In this document: piece after piece, positions 44,914-53,345 of the stretch | Position numbering within the stretch: the stretch's first letter is position 1 | How the letters are laid out: each line of letters starts with the position of its first letter | NCBI GenBank assembly: GCA_004017535.1 | Contig: SAJS01000007.1 | Span: 124,001-188,000, forward strand | From: Mesorhizobium sp. | Lineage (GTDB): Bacteria > Pseudomonadota > Alphaproteobacteria > Rhizobiales > Rhizobiaceae | DNA length: 64,000 bases | Direction: 5' to 3' | Translations under genes and position numbers: made by a program | Notes under the pieces: generated by a model | What the model saw: only the letters and a program-made list of their open reading frames with translations | What the model was told of the DNA's origin: nothing | Database searches by the model: none

Positions 44914-44940
44914 CCTTCTCCCTGTAGAACGGGGAGAAGG
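44914..44940. terminator. bidirectional hairpin between convergent genes
   Basis: CCTTCTCCC pairs with GGGAGAAGG across a 9-base loop, next to a small TGCCC-TTC-GGGCA hairpin. The segment resembles a common rhizobial palindromic repeat. It is well placed to end both the M24 and cupin transcripts. Confidence 0.65.
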
Positions 44941-44948
44941 AAAGACCG

Positions 44949-45365
44949 TTACTGACCCGCCGGCAGCAGCCTGAAGTCCGGCAACTCCCGCAGCGCCAGT
45001 TCCGGGCCGGCCGGCGAATAGACGACGAAGAGCTGCATCGGCTGGTCGCCGGTGTTGAGCGTCGAGTGGAAGCGGCTTTCCGGCACGTAGATGGTGCAGC
45101 CGGGGCCGACCTTCGCCACAACCGGATTGCCCTTCTCGTCCTCCACCATCTGCTCGCCATGGCCGGAGATGACGAAGATGATCTCCTCGGCGCCGGGGTG
45201 GTTGTGGCGGGTGTGGCCCTGGCCGGGCGGCAGATCGACCACGCCGCCTGAAAAGCGTTCGGCGCCGTTCACCTCCGGCGCGACGGTCAGTGACAGTCTG
45301 CCCCAGTCGAAACCGAAGGCGCTGACATCCTTCGGGTAGACGAACACCTTGCTTCTGTCGGCCAT
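44949..45365 (-). CDS. cupin-domain protein
   Basis: A 138-residue cupin. The metal site is strong: HTRHNHPGAEEIIFVISGHGE in the first motif and GCTIYVPESRFHSTLNTG in the second, with His, His, Glu and His ligands. ATG 45365 follows AAGGGATGAGG, 4 bp after the TIM-barrel gene, so it belongs to the UPF0261/TIM-barrel operon. Enzymatic activity is not evident; sugar isomerase or dioxygenase-type cupins are options. Confidence 0.82.
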   Translation of the reverse strand: MADRSKVFVYPKDVSAFGFDWGRLSLTVAPEVNGAERFSGGVVDLPPGQGHTRHNHPGAEEIIFVISGHGEQMVEDEKGNPVVAKVGPGCTIYVPESRFHSTLNTGDQPMQLFVVYSPAGPELALRELPDFRLLPAGQ

Positions 45366-45369
45366 TGCC

Positions 45370-46209
45370 TCATCCCTTCGTTTTCGTAATAGCCTTGAAA
45401 TCCGCCGTCTGCCTGGCGATCGCCGCCTCGGCCGGCAGCCGTTCCATCGAGCTCGCGCCATAGAAGCCGTGCAGCCCCTCGCAGCGCTCGAGGATGTAGC
45501 GGGCGTCGGCGGGCATCGAGATCGGCCCGCCATGGCAGAGCAGAATGACATCCTTGCGCACCGAGCGCGCGGCATCGGCGATAGCGTCGATCTCCTTGAC
45601 GCAGGCGTCGAGCGTCTTCGTCGAGGTGGCGCCGATCGAGCCGCCGGTCGTCACACCCATATGGGCGACGATGATGTCGGCGCCGGCCCTGGTCATGGCG
45701 CGCGCCTCGTCGGGATTGAAGACATAAGGGGTGGTGAGCAGGTCGAGCTTGTGCGCTTCGGCGATCATGTCGACCTCGAGGCCAAAACCCATGCCGGTCT
45801 CCTCGAAGCTCTGGCGCATGGTGCCGACGAACAGGCCGACGGTCGGAAAGTTCTGCACGCCGGAAAAGCCCATCGTCTTCAGCTCGGAAAGCAGCAGCGG
45901 CATGATGACGAAGGGATCGGTGCCGTTGACGCCGGCCAGCACCGGCGTCTTCTTCACCACCGGCAGCACCTCATAGGCCATTTCCTTGACGATCTCGTTG
46001 GCGTTGCCATAGGCGAGCAGGCCGGCGGCCGAGCCGCGTCCGGCCATGCGGTAGCGGCCCGAATTGTAAATGATGATCAGGTCGATGCCGCCGGCTTCCT
46101 CGGCCTTGGCCGACAGGCCGGTGCCGGCGCCGCCGCCGACGATCGGCACGCCGTCGGCGATCATCTTGCCGAATTTCTCCAGGATCGTTTTGCGCGGGAT
46201 GGCGACCAT
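45370..46209 (-). CDS. TIM-barrel protein, phosphoenolpyruvate hydrolase-family (Tm-1 C-terminal domain-like)
   Basis: A 279-residue barrel of the PEP-mutase-like family: [49 protein letters not shown] at the start, [38 protein letters not shown] and [11 protein letters not shown]. In plants and fungi it forms the C-terminal half of Tm-1-like proteins, the N-terminal half being the UPF0261 domain encoded by the gene just upstream. Start 11 bp after the UPF0261 stop. The reaction is not established. Confidence 0.85.
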   Translation of the reverse strand: MVAIPRKTILEKFGKMIADGVPIVGGGAGTGLSAKAEEAGGIDLIIIYNSGRYRMAGRGSAAGLLAYGNANEIVKEMAYEVLPVVKKTPVLAGVNGTDPFVIMPLLLSELKTMGFSGVQNFPTVGLFVGTMRQSFEETGMGFGLEVDMIAEAHKLDLLTTPYVFNPDEARAMTRAGADIIVAHMGVTTGGSIGATSTKTLDACVKEIDAIADAARSVRKDVILLCHGGPISMPADARYILERCEGLHGFYGASSMERLPAEAAIARQTADFKAITKTKG

Positions 46210-46220
46210 GCTTGTCTGTC

Positions 46221-47417
46221 TCACTTCCTGGCGATGTCGAGGAATGCCTCGGCCGCGGCCTTGGCGAAGGCGGGATCGTTGATGTGCAGCGGCAGGCGCG
46301 TCACGATGCGGTCCCTGGTCGGCAGGATCGTGCGCTCGATGGCGTCGAACAGCGCTTGATCGGCCTCCGCGTCGAAAAAGGCGCCGCCTTCTATGTCCAG
46401 CGCCGAGACCCCCTTTTCGGGGATCAGGAAACGGACCGGACCGTCGCAGCGGGCGAGGCGGCCACCGATCCATTCACCGATCCGGCGGCATTCGTCGGCC
46501 GTGGTGCGCATCAGCGTGACATTGGGATTGTGCTCGTAGAACAGTCGCCCACGATGTTTTTCGGGGATGGTCGTCGGCGCCCAGAAGTTCACCATGTCGA
46601 GCGCGCCCACCGAGCCGACATAGGGCAATTTCGTGCGGGCGATGGCGCCGAAGCGATCTTCGGTCGCCGGCAGCACGCCGCCGAGCAACAGGTCGCAGAC
46701 CTCGGTCGTGGTGATGTCGAGGACGCCGGCCAGCAGGCCGCTGTCGGCGAGCTTCTCCATCGAGCGGCCGCCGGTGCCGGTGGCGTGAAAGACCATGCAG
46801 TCATAGTCGGCGCGCAGGCGCTCGACGATCGCGGTCACGCAAGGCGTGGTGACGCCGAACATGGTGAGCCCGAGCGCCGGCTTGCCGGCGGCGGCTGGGG
46901 CCGGCTTTGCGGCCATGCCGGCGATCGCCTGGGCGGCATTGTGCAACACAACGCGGGAGAGCCTGTTCAGTCCCGCCATGTCGGTGACCGACGGCATCAT
47001 GATGATGTCGGACACGTCGACGTAAGGCGCGGTGTCGCCGGAAGCCAGCGTCGAGACCATGATCTTGGGTACGCCGAGCGGCAGCGCGCGCATGCCGGCG
47101 GTGACGATCGAGGTGCCGCCGCCGCCGCCGATGCCGATCACGCCGGCGATGTCGTCGCGCGATCGGATGAAACCGGCGAAAGCGACGCCCATGCCGGCAA
47201 CGGCGGTGCCGCGGTCATCGGTGCCCAGAACCGCCTGGGCTCCCTTGGGATGATACGCGGCGATCTCGCTGGCCGGGATATCGACCGGGACCGTCGCGCC
47301 CCGCGTGCCGATATCGACACGCACGACCGCGCCACCCGCAGCAGCGACGGCATCGGCCAGGAAGGCAAGCTCCTCGCCTTTGGTATCGGCGGTGCCGACC
47401 ACATAGATGCGCTTCAT
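46221..47417 (-). CDS. UPF0261/Tm-1-like ATP-binding domain protein
   Basis: A 398-residue cytoplasmic protein with the family's conserved series: [19 protein letters not shown] at the N-terminus, [80 protein letters not shown] and [15 protein letters not shown]. In tomato this domain is the N-terminal part of the virus-resistance protein Tm-1. ATG 47417 is preferred; ATG 47441 would add eight residues. First gene of the three-gene operon and divergent from a TetR regulator. Native activity unknown. Confidence 0.86.
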   Translation of the reverse strand: MKRIYVVGTADTKGEELAFLADAVAAAGGAVVRVDIGTRGATVPVDIPASEIAAYHPKGAQAVLGTDDRGTAVAGMGVAFAGFIRSRDDIAGVIGIGGGGGTSIVTAGMRALPLGVPKIMVSTLASGDTAPYVDVSDIIMMPSVTDMAGLNRLSRVVLHNAAQAIAGMAAKPAPAAAGKPALGLTMFGVTTPCVTAIVERLRADYDCMVFHATGTGGRSMEKLADSGLLAGVLDITTTEVCDLLLGGVLPATEDRFGAIARTKLPYVGSVGALDMVNFWAPTTIPEKHRGRLFYEHNPNVTLMRTTADECRRIGEWIGGRLARCDGPVRFLIPEKGVSALDIEGGAFFDAEADQALFDAIERTILPTRDRIVTRLPLHINDPAFAKAAAEAFLDIARK

Positions 47418-47466
47418 GCGCGTTTCCCCGTCGTCCGGCATGGTCGGCTTTGCCGCCTGCCTTTCT

Positions 47467-47576
47467 TGCGCCCACCCTTAAGCTCCTCGGCAAAGGCCTC
47501 GTCGCTGGTGGGGACCTAATTTTTTGCCCCACCCGTAAGCTCCTCGGCAAAGCCTCATCGCTGGTGGGGACCCCGT
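47467..47576. repeat. tandem pair of about 50-base units, period 57
   Basis: Two units share TAAGCTCCTCGGCAAAG (47479-47495 and 47536-47552), with CCCACC before and GGTGGGGACC after in both. Each unit can also fold, CCCACC pairing with GGTGGG. The pair lies between the divergent UPF0261 and TetR genes. Confidence 0.75.
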
Positions 47577-47631
47577 CATTTGCCCGGCGTTGCGCCATTG
47601 CAAATTTTTGAGACGCGCGTATCGTATTGAT

Positions 47632-48288
47632 ATGGATGTCTCACGTCAACAAGCCGTCGCCAAGGATGAGGTCGCCCAGGCGCCTGCCGTCGAGAAGGGG
47701 GCGCGCGCCCGCACCAGGCGGCTGATGCTGGAAACGGCGACGCGGCTGATGCAGTCCGGCATGACACCCTCGGTCAGCGAGGTCGCGGAGGCGGCGGAGG
47801 TGTCACGCGCAACCGCCTACCGGTATTTCCCGAGCCAGGCGGCGCTGGTGCAGGCCGTGGTCGATGAAGCGCTCGGCCCGATCCTCACCTGGAAGTCGGC
47901 CTCCGATGATGCCGAACGGCGCGTGGCGGATCTCTTCGCCACCGCGATGCCGCGCATCGAGGCCTTCGAGGCGACGTTCAAGGCGGCGCTGAAGCTGTCC
48001 CTCGACCAATGGGCGCGGCGCCAGGCCGGCACGCTCGGATCCGAGCCCGCTTTCACGCGCGGCCATCGCGTCGACCTGCTGAAGGATGCGATCGCGCCGC
48101 TCAAGGGCCGCTTGAAGCCGCGTCAGTTCAGGCGCCTGGCGCAGGCGCTGTCGCTGGTGTTCGGCGTCGAAGTGGTCACGGTGTTGAAGGACATCTGGGG
48201 GCTGGACAGCGCGGAAATGATGTCAGTGGCGCAATGGGCGGCGGGCGCGCTGGTGCGGGCGGCAATGGCGGAATCAGGGGCGACATGA
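47632..48288 (+). CDS. TetR-family transcriptional regulator
   Basis: A 218-residue regulator. The N-terminal helix-turn-helix is RTRRLMLETATRLMQSGMTPSVSEVAEAAEVSRATAYRYFPSQAALVQAVVDEAL. The rest is a helical ligand domain with no recognised family. ATG 47632 has no clear ribosome site. Divergent from the UPF0261 operon and upstream of the sugar-type ABC operon, it could regulate either; its two neighbouring operator-like sites (48328, 48504) lie just downstream of it. Confidence 0.83.
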   Translation: MDVSRQQAVAKDEVAQAPAVEKGARARTRRLMLETATRLMQSGMTPSVSEVAEAAEVSRATAYRYFPSQAALVQAVVDEALGPILTWKSASDDAERRVADLFATAMPRIEAFEATFKAALKLSLDQWARRQAGTLGSEPAFTRGHRVDLLKDAIAPLKGRLKPRQFRRLAQALSLVFGVEVVTVLKDIWGLDSAEMMSVAQWAAGALVRAAMAESGAT

Positions 48289-48327
48289 GCAGGAATGGCG
48301 GCAGCGTCAAAGGCGACAGCCGCTTAA

Positions 48328-48344
48328 ATCTGGTTCGACCAGAT
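48328..48344. promoter_or_regulatory. operator ATCTGGT-N3-ACCAGAT
   Basis: Perfect 7-base arms with spacer TCG, identical in arms to the site at 43507. It lies about 40 bases after the TetR stop and about 340 bases upstream of the ABC binding-protein gene. Confidence 0.72.
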
Positions 48345-48488
48345 CGTGAAGCGAGTTTCGAATGTTAGTTGCGGTGGATGGCCCGTGACAAGGGCTCCTC
48401 ATATCGCAGAGTAGGAAAAACGAGGGAAAACAGCCAGATATCGTGATGATCCGCTTGTTCAGCTGCTATGGGCCGCTCAAGAAAGCGC

Positions 48489-48520
48489 TTGACGCCAAGC
48501 GAAAATTGGTAATACCAGAT
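48489..48520 (+). promoter_or_regulatory. TTGACG promoter overlapped by TTGGTAATACCAGAT
   Basis: TTGACG (48489-48494) as -35 is followed 15 bases later by TAATAC (48510-48515), which lies inside the operator-like TTGGTAATACCAGAT (48506-48520). Repressor binding there would block the -10. The same pattern recurs at 63745-63777. Confidence 0.6.
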
Positions 48521-48677
48521 TAGGATCGGCAACGCGGAGCGAAAGTCAAGGCTGCGATCCATTTCCGGCAGGGCGAGGAGCCTGAAACCGGGGAGGCGCA
48601 TCACAGGAGGAACTACCAGGGTCGGCCTCACCGCCGGCTCGCATGACACGGTGGAATGCGCACAAGGGAGGAAAACT

Positions 48678-49994
48678 ATGCGCAAGATAGTGACCAGCGT
48701 GATCGCTGGTATCGGGCTGGCACTTGCCTGCGGGACATCCGTCCGCGCGCAGGACAAGGAACTCACCATCTTCTGGGCGGAATGGGATCCGGCGAACTAC
48801 CTGCAGGAGCTCGTCAACGACTACACAGCCGAGACCGGCGTGAAGGTCACGGTTCAGACCACGCCGTGGCCCGACTTCCAGACCAAGGCCTTCACCGAAT
48901 TCAACGCGCATGGCGACGCCTACGATATGGTCGTCGGCGACTCGCAATGGCTCGGCGCCGGTTCGACGCAAGGCCACTATGTCGACCTCACCGACTTCTT
49001 CAACCAGCACAAGCTCAATGACGTGATGGCGCCGGCGACCATCAAATACTATGCCGAATATCCCGGCGGGTCCGGCAAATACTGGGCGATCCCGCTGGAA
49101 GGCGACGCGATCGGCTGGTCCTATCGCAAGGACTGGTTCGAGGACCCGAAGGAGAAGGAGGCCTTCAAGGCGAAGTACGGCTACGACCTCGCCGTGCCGG
49201 CGACCTACGCACAGCTGCGCGACATCGCCGAGTTCTTCCATCGTCCAGACCAGAAGCGCTACGGCGTCGCCATCTATACCGACAATTCCTATGACGCGAT
49301 GGCGATGGGCGTCGAAAGCGCCATCTTCAGCTATGGCGGCGATCTCGGCGACTATGCCACCTACAAGGTCGACGGCATCACCAATTCGAAAGAGGCCGCC
49401 GCCGGCCTCGACATGTATAAGGAACTCTACAAGTTCACGCCTCCCGGCTGGGGCAAGACCTTCTTCGTGGAAGACAATCAGGCGATCACCGGCGGCCTCG
49501 CCGCGATGAGCATGAACTTCTTCGCCTTCTTCCCGCCGCTGGTGAACAAGGCCACCAATCCCTATGCCGACGTCACCGGCTTCTTCGCCAACCCGGCCGG
49601 TCCGGACGGCAAGCGCTTCGCCGCTCTCGGCGGCCAGGGCATCTCCGTCGTCTCGTACTCGAAGAACAAGGACGAGGCGATGAAGTTCCTCGAATGGTTC
49701 ATCAAGGACGAGACCCAGAAGAAGTGGGCCGAGCTCGGCGGCTACACCTGCAGCCAGGCCGTGCTGAAGTCGGACGCCTTCCAGAACGCGACGCCCTACA
49801 ACAAGGCGTTCTACGACACGATGTTCATGGTCAAGGACTTCTGGGCAACGCCTGAATACGCCGAAGTGCTCGATCAGCTGAACCAGAACATCTATCCGTT
49901 CGTGGTCGGCGGCAAGGGCACCGCCCAGGAGGCGCTCGACAAGACCGCCGCCGACTGGAAGGCGACCTTCACCAAGTACAACCGCTACAAGTAG
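48678..49994 (+). CDS. ABC transporter substrate-binding protein, sugar/polyol type (family 1)
   Basis: A 438-residue periplasmic binding protein. The signal peptide ends near SVRAQDK. The core is LTIFWAEWDPANYLQELVNDYTAETGVKV, AYDMVVGDSQWLGAG, YWAIPLEGDAIGWSYRKDWF, and ALGGQGISVVSYSKNKDEAMKFLEWF. ATG 48678 follows GGGAGG. It heads an operon with two permeases, a 73-residue membrane protein and two ATPases. The architecture recalls the rhizobial glycerol importer, but the ligand is not established. Confidence 0.88.
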   Translation: MRKIVTSVIAGIGLALACGTSVRAQDKELTIFWAEWDPANYLQELVNDYTAETGVKVTVQTTPWPDFQTKAFTEFNAHGDAYDMVVGDSQWLGAGSTQGHYVDLTDFFNQHKLNDVMAPATIKYYAEYPGGSGKYWAIPLEGDAIGWSYRKDWFEDPKEKEAFKAKYGYDLAVPATYAQLRDIAEFFHRPDQKRYGVAIYTDNSYDAMAMGVESAIFSYGGDLGDYATYKVDGITNSKEAAAGLDMYKELYKFTPPGWGKTFFVEDNQAITGGLAAMSMNFFAFFPPLVNKATNPYADVTGFFANPAGPDGKRFAALGGQGISVVSYSKNKDEAMKFLEWFIKDETQKKWAELGGYTCSQAVLKSDAFQNATPYNKAFYDTMFMVKDFWATPEYAEVLDQLNQNIYPFVVGGKGTAQEALDKTAADWKATFTKYNRYK

Positions 49995-50006
49995 CATCGC
50001 AGTCAG

Positions 50007-50037
50007 AATGCCGGAGGAGGGTTTCCCCTCCGGCATT
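50007..50037 (+). terminator. intercistronic hairpin after binding-protein gene
   Basis: AATGCCGGAGG and CCTCCGGCATT form a perfect 11-base stem with a 9-base loop, followed by CCTGTTTTC. It separates the highly expressed binding-protein gene from the permeases and may allow partial read-through. Confidence 0.72.
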
Positions 50038-50057
50038 CCTGTTTTCAGGAGACAAAG

Positions 50058-50963
50058 TTGGCTTCGGTAGCCCTTACCAATCTCGATCCCGCGTCCAGGG
50101 CTGCCGCTCGCGGCTGGTCGGATCTCACCATCCGCAACCTGTTCATCATCCCGACGCTGGTCTTTCTGATCGTCTTCAACATTTTTCCGCTGATCTACTC
50201 GCTCGGCTATTCCTTCACGAACTTCGCCGCGAACCGGAGCGAGCCGTGGCAGTTCGTCGGCCTGCAGAATTATCGCGAGTTGCTCAGCGACGACCACATC
50301 TGGTCCAACTTCGTCATCACGGCGAAATACGTCATCGTTTCCGTGGCGGGTCAGATGGTCGTCGGCTTCGGCCTCGCGCTTCTGCTCAACCGCTCCTTTC
50401 CGATGAAGGGCCTGATCACCACGCTGCTTTTGTTGCCGATGATGATGTCGGCGGCGGTCGTCGGCCTGTTCTGGCAACTGCTCTACAGCCCGTCCTGGGG
50501 CCCGATCAACTATGTCTTCGGGCTTGGCGACTTCGCCTGGCTCTCCAATCCCGACAGCGCGCTCTACGCGGTCGCGATCACCGACATATGGATGTGGTCG
50601 CCCTTCGTGATGCTTTTGTCGCTCGCCGGCCTGTCGGCGGTGCCGCAGCATCTCTACGAGGCCGCCGCGATCGACCGCGCCGGATGGTGGTACACCTTCA
50701 CTCGCATCACCTTGCCGCTGGTCTCGCCGATCCTCCTGATCGCGCTGATCTTCCGCACCATGGAGGCCTTCAAGACCTTCGACATCGCCTACACGATGAC
50801 AACCCAGCCGACCGCCGAGCTGATCGCGATCCGGCTCTACAAGCAGGCCTTCCAGCAGTGGGATACGGGCAAGTCCTGCGCGCTGGCCTACATCGTGCTG
50901 ATCATGGTGCTGGCCATCACCAACCTCTACGTGAAGTATCTCAACAAGGTGAAGGAGCGCTGA
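50058..50963 (+). CDS. sugar-type ABC transporter permease (MalF-like)
   Basis: A 301-residue inner-membrane permease starting at TTG 50058 after AGGAGAC. Six hydrophobic segments are visible, with IIPTLVFLIVFNIFPLIYSLGYSF at the start. The EAA loop is LYEAAAIDRAGWWYTFTRITLPLVSP. The second permease starts one base after its stop. Confidence 0.9.
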   Translation: MASVALTNLDPASRAAARGWSDLTIRNLFIIPTLVFLIVFNIFPLIYSLGYSFTNFAANRSEPWQFVGLQNYRELLSDDHIWSNFVITAKYVIVSVAGQMVVGFGLALLLNRSFPMKGLITTLLLLPMMMSAAVVGLFWQLLYSPSWGPINYVFGLGDFAWLSNPDSALYAVAITDIWMWSPFVMLLSLAGLSAVPQHLYEAAAIDRAGWWYTFTRITLPLVSPILLIALIFRTMEAFKTFDIAYTMTTQPTAELIAIRLYKQAFQQWDTGKSCALAYIVLIMVLAITNLYVKYLNKVKER

Positions 50964-50964
50964 G

Positions 50965-51921
50965 ATGGCCGCCGTCCGCACTTCTTCCGAAGTCGCTTTC
51001 AACCGCGCGGCAATCGCCGCCGTGCTGGTCGCGACGCTGATCTTCCTGGCGCCGATCTACTGGATCGCCTCGACGGCGTTCAAGCCGAAGGAACTCGCCG
51101 TCAGCGTGCCGCCGACCGTGCTGTTCGAGCCGGAGGTGACGCCGTTCGTGCGTCTCTTCACCAAGCGTGTGCAGATGCAGAAGCCCGTCGACCCGCAAGT
51201 CTACGAGGCCGCGCCGTGGTGGGAAAAACGCATCTATGACGGCGGCGAGCGGGTGCTGAAGGTCGGCAAGGATGTGCAGCTTTCGCAATATCCCGACCGG
51301 TTCACGAACAGCCTGATCGTGGCGGTTATCAGCACGGTGCTGGCGGTGGGCATGGGAACCTTCACCGCCTACGGCTTCTCCCGCTTCAAGATCGCCGGCG
51401 AGGCGGATCTTTTGTTCTTCATCCTGTCGACGCGCATGCTGCCGCCGGTGGTGGTCGCCATCCCGATGTTCCTGATGTACCGCATGGTCGGCCTCAACGA
51501 CTCGCATATCGGGCTGATCATCCTCTACGTCGCGTTCAACCTGTCCTTCTCGGTCTGGCTGATGAAAGGCTTCATGGACGAGATCCCGAAGGAATATGAG
51601 GAGGCAGCGCTCGTCGACGGCTACACGCGCATGCAGGCCTTCTTCAAGATCGTGCTGCCGGAAGCGGCGACCGGCATCGCCGCCACGGCCGTGTTCTGCT
51701 TCATCACCGCCTGGAACGAATATGCCTTCGCGCTGATCATGACCAACCGGCGCGCCCAGACGGCGCCGCCCTTCATCCCGTCGCAGATCGGCTCCGGTCT
51801 GCCGGATTGGACCACGATCGCAGCCGGCACCTTCCTGTTCCTCTTGCCGGTGGCGATCTTCACCTTCCTGCTGCGCAACCATCTGCTTCGCGGCGTGACG
51901 TTCGGAGCGATCCGCAAATGA
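50965..51921 (+). CDS. sugar-type ABC transporter permease (MalG-like)
   Basis: A 318-residue permease with six hydrophobic segments and an unusually long periplasmic insert between the first two (about residues 45-110). The EAA loop is EYEEAALVDGYTRMQAFFKIVLPEAATG, and ITAWNEYAFALIM is a MalG-type segment. It ends in an ATGA overlap with the small membrane-protein gene. Confidence 0.9.
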   Translation: MAAVRTSSEVAFNRAAIAAVLVATLIFLAPIYWIASTAFKPKELAVSVPPTVLFEPEVTPFVRLFTKRVQMQKPVDPQVYEAAPWWEKRIYDGGERVLKVGKDVQLSQYPDRFTNSLIVAVISTVLAVGMGTFTAYGFSRFKIAGEADLLFFILSTRMLPPVVVAIPMFLMYRMVGLNDSHIGLIILYVAFNLSFSVWLMKGFMDEIPKEYEEAALVDGYTRMQAFFKIVLPEAATGIAATAVFCFITAWNEYAFALIMTNRRAQTAPPFIPSQIGSGLPDWTTIAAGTFLFLLPVAIFTFLLRNHLLRGVTFGAIRK

Positions 51922-52139
51922 GTTTCCGCGCCGTCAACGAGAAGTACCTTTTGCCGGCCTCGCAGATCATGATGGTGCTCGGCATCATCGCGCTCTGCCA
52001 GCCATGGAGCCTCAACCTGCATTCCTACGGCGTGACGATCATCCTGATCGGGCTGATCGGCTTCAACATCACGTCCAAGATCGCGCCGGAGCAGAGCGAG
52101 GAAACCGGCGCCGCGACGCATGAGGGAGCCCGGCAGTGA
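51918..52139 (+). CDS. small two-helix membrane protein in the ABC operon
   Basis: A 73-residue protein with two hydrophobic segments (LLPASQIMMVLGIIALCQPW and YGVTIILIGLIGFNITS) and a short charged C-terminus. It overlaps the permease stop by four bases and the ATPase GTG by four bases, so its translation is coupled on both sides. Similar small membrane proteins occur in rhizobial glycerol-type importers with two ATPases, and a role as accessory transporter subunit is likely. I cannot assign a family with certainty. Confidence 0.75.
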   Translation: MSFRAVNEKYLLPASQIMMVLGIIALCQPWSLNLHSYGVTIILIGLIGFNITSKIAPEQSEETGAATHEGARQ

Positions 52140-53239
52140 CGCAGATCGAACTTCGCGGCATCGAGAAATTCTTCGGTGCCGTCCAGGTCATCCACAATTT
52201 GAACCTTGCCATCGCCGACAACGAGTTCATCGTGCTGCTTGGCCAGTCCGGCTGCGGCAAGACCACGACGCTGCGTGCGGTCGCGGGGCTGGAGACGATC
52301 GACAAGGGCGACATCCTGATCGACGGCAAGCCGGTGCAGCACCTCAAGGCCGCCGACCGCGACATCGCCATGGTGTTCCAGTCCTTCTCGCTCTACCCGC
52401 ATATGACGGTGTTCGAGAACGTCGCCTTTCCGCTGCGCGCCACGCGCATGAGCAGCGGCGAGGTCGACAAGTCCGTGCGCGAGGTCGCCCGGGTCCTGCG
52501 CATCACCGACCTGCTCGACAAGCGGCCGTCGGCGCTTTCGGGCGGCGACATGCAGCGCGTGGCGATTGGCCGTGCGCTGGTGCGGCGGCCGAAGGCCATG
52601 CTGATGGACGAGCCCATCGGCGCGCTCGACGCCAAGCTGCGCGAGGAGATGCGGGCCGAGATCAAGCGCCTGCACGTCAAGCAGGGATCGACCACGATCT
52701 ACGTCACCCACGACCAGATCGAGGCGATGAGCCTCGCCGACCGCATCGTCATCATGCATGAGGGCTTCATTCAGCAGGTCGGCACGCCGGACGAGGTCTA
52801 TTCGCACCCGGCGAACTTGTTCGTGGCGCAATTCGTCGGCAGCCCGGTGATGAACATCGCCGAGGCCCGCGTCGCGGATAGGCCCGGCGCCGCTTCCGTG
52901 ACGGTCGGCGGCGCGCCGGCGGGCTTCGAGTTCCCCCACCGGCTCCTGTCCAAGCTCAACGGGCATTCCAACGGTGGCCTGACGCTCGGCATCCGGCCGG
53001 AGGGCGTGCTCGTCCGGCACGATGCGGCGTCCGGCTACATGCCGGTCGAGGCGAGCATCATCGAGCCGCTGGGATCCTTCGACATCGTCGACCTCAAGGT
53101 CGGCTCCACGATGCTGCGCGCGCGCACCAAAGCCGGTTACGTTTCGGGGCCGGGCGAGAAGGTCCATGTCCGCATCGATCCGGAGCAGGCGCATTTCTTC
53201 GACACGGCAAGCGGCAAGTCGCTGGGGGTGAGATTGTGA
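52136..53239 (+). CDS. sugar-type ABC transporter ATPase, first (UgpC/MalK-like)
   Basis: A 367-residue ATPase starting at GTG 52136. Walker A GQSGCGKTT, Q-loop VFQSFSLYPH, signature ALSGGDMQRVAIGRAL, Walker B LMDEPIGALD and H-loop VTHDQIEAM are all intact. The C-terminal OB-fold regulatory domain has LTLGIRPEGVLV. It probably pairs with the second ATPase as a heterodimer. Confidence 0.9.
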   Translation: MTQIELRGIEKFFGAVQVIHNLNLAIADNEFIVLLGQSGCGKTTTLRAVAGLETIDKGDILIDGKPVQHLKAADRDIAMVFQSFSLYPHMTVFENVAFPLRATRMSSGEVDKSVREVARVLRITDLLDKRPSALSGGDMQRVAIGRALVRRPKAMLMDEPIGALDAKLREEMRAEIKRLHVKQGSTTIYVTHDQIEAMSLADRIVIMHEGFIQQVGTPDEVYSHPANLFVAQFVGSPVMNIAEARVADRPGAASVTVGGAPAGFEFPHRLLSKLNGHSNGGLTLGIRPEGVLVRHDAASGYMPVEASIIEPLGSFDIVDLKVGSTMLRARTKAGYVSGPGEKVHVRIDPEQAHFFDTASGKSLGVRL

Positions 53240-53345
53240 TGGCCGAAGAACACGAAAGGCCAACGATTTCGCCTTTCGAACCATCGAACGCCCGGAGCCA
53301 TAGCAGAGGGCTGATAACCCTCGAAATGGAAATGAGACAGTAGAC

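Larger units (their letters stand above)
48289..48677. other. promoter region of the sugar-type ABC operon
   Basis: About 390 bases with two operator-like sites listed separately (48328-48344 and 48489-48520). No gene was recognised. The GGAGG ribosome site for the binding-protein gene is at its end. Confidence 0.6.

Noticed and set aside
47467-47576. Possible CRISPR repeats
   Set aside because: Only two units, no regular short spacers and no cas genes anywhere in the window.
48546-51002. Very long open frame on the minus strand opposite the sugar-type ABC genes
   Set aside because: It only mirrors the codon bias of the plus-strand genes, which have clear family motifs; the minus-strand product is low-complexity and His/Arg/Asp-rich.
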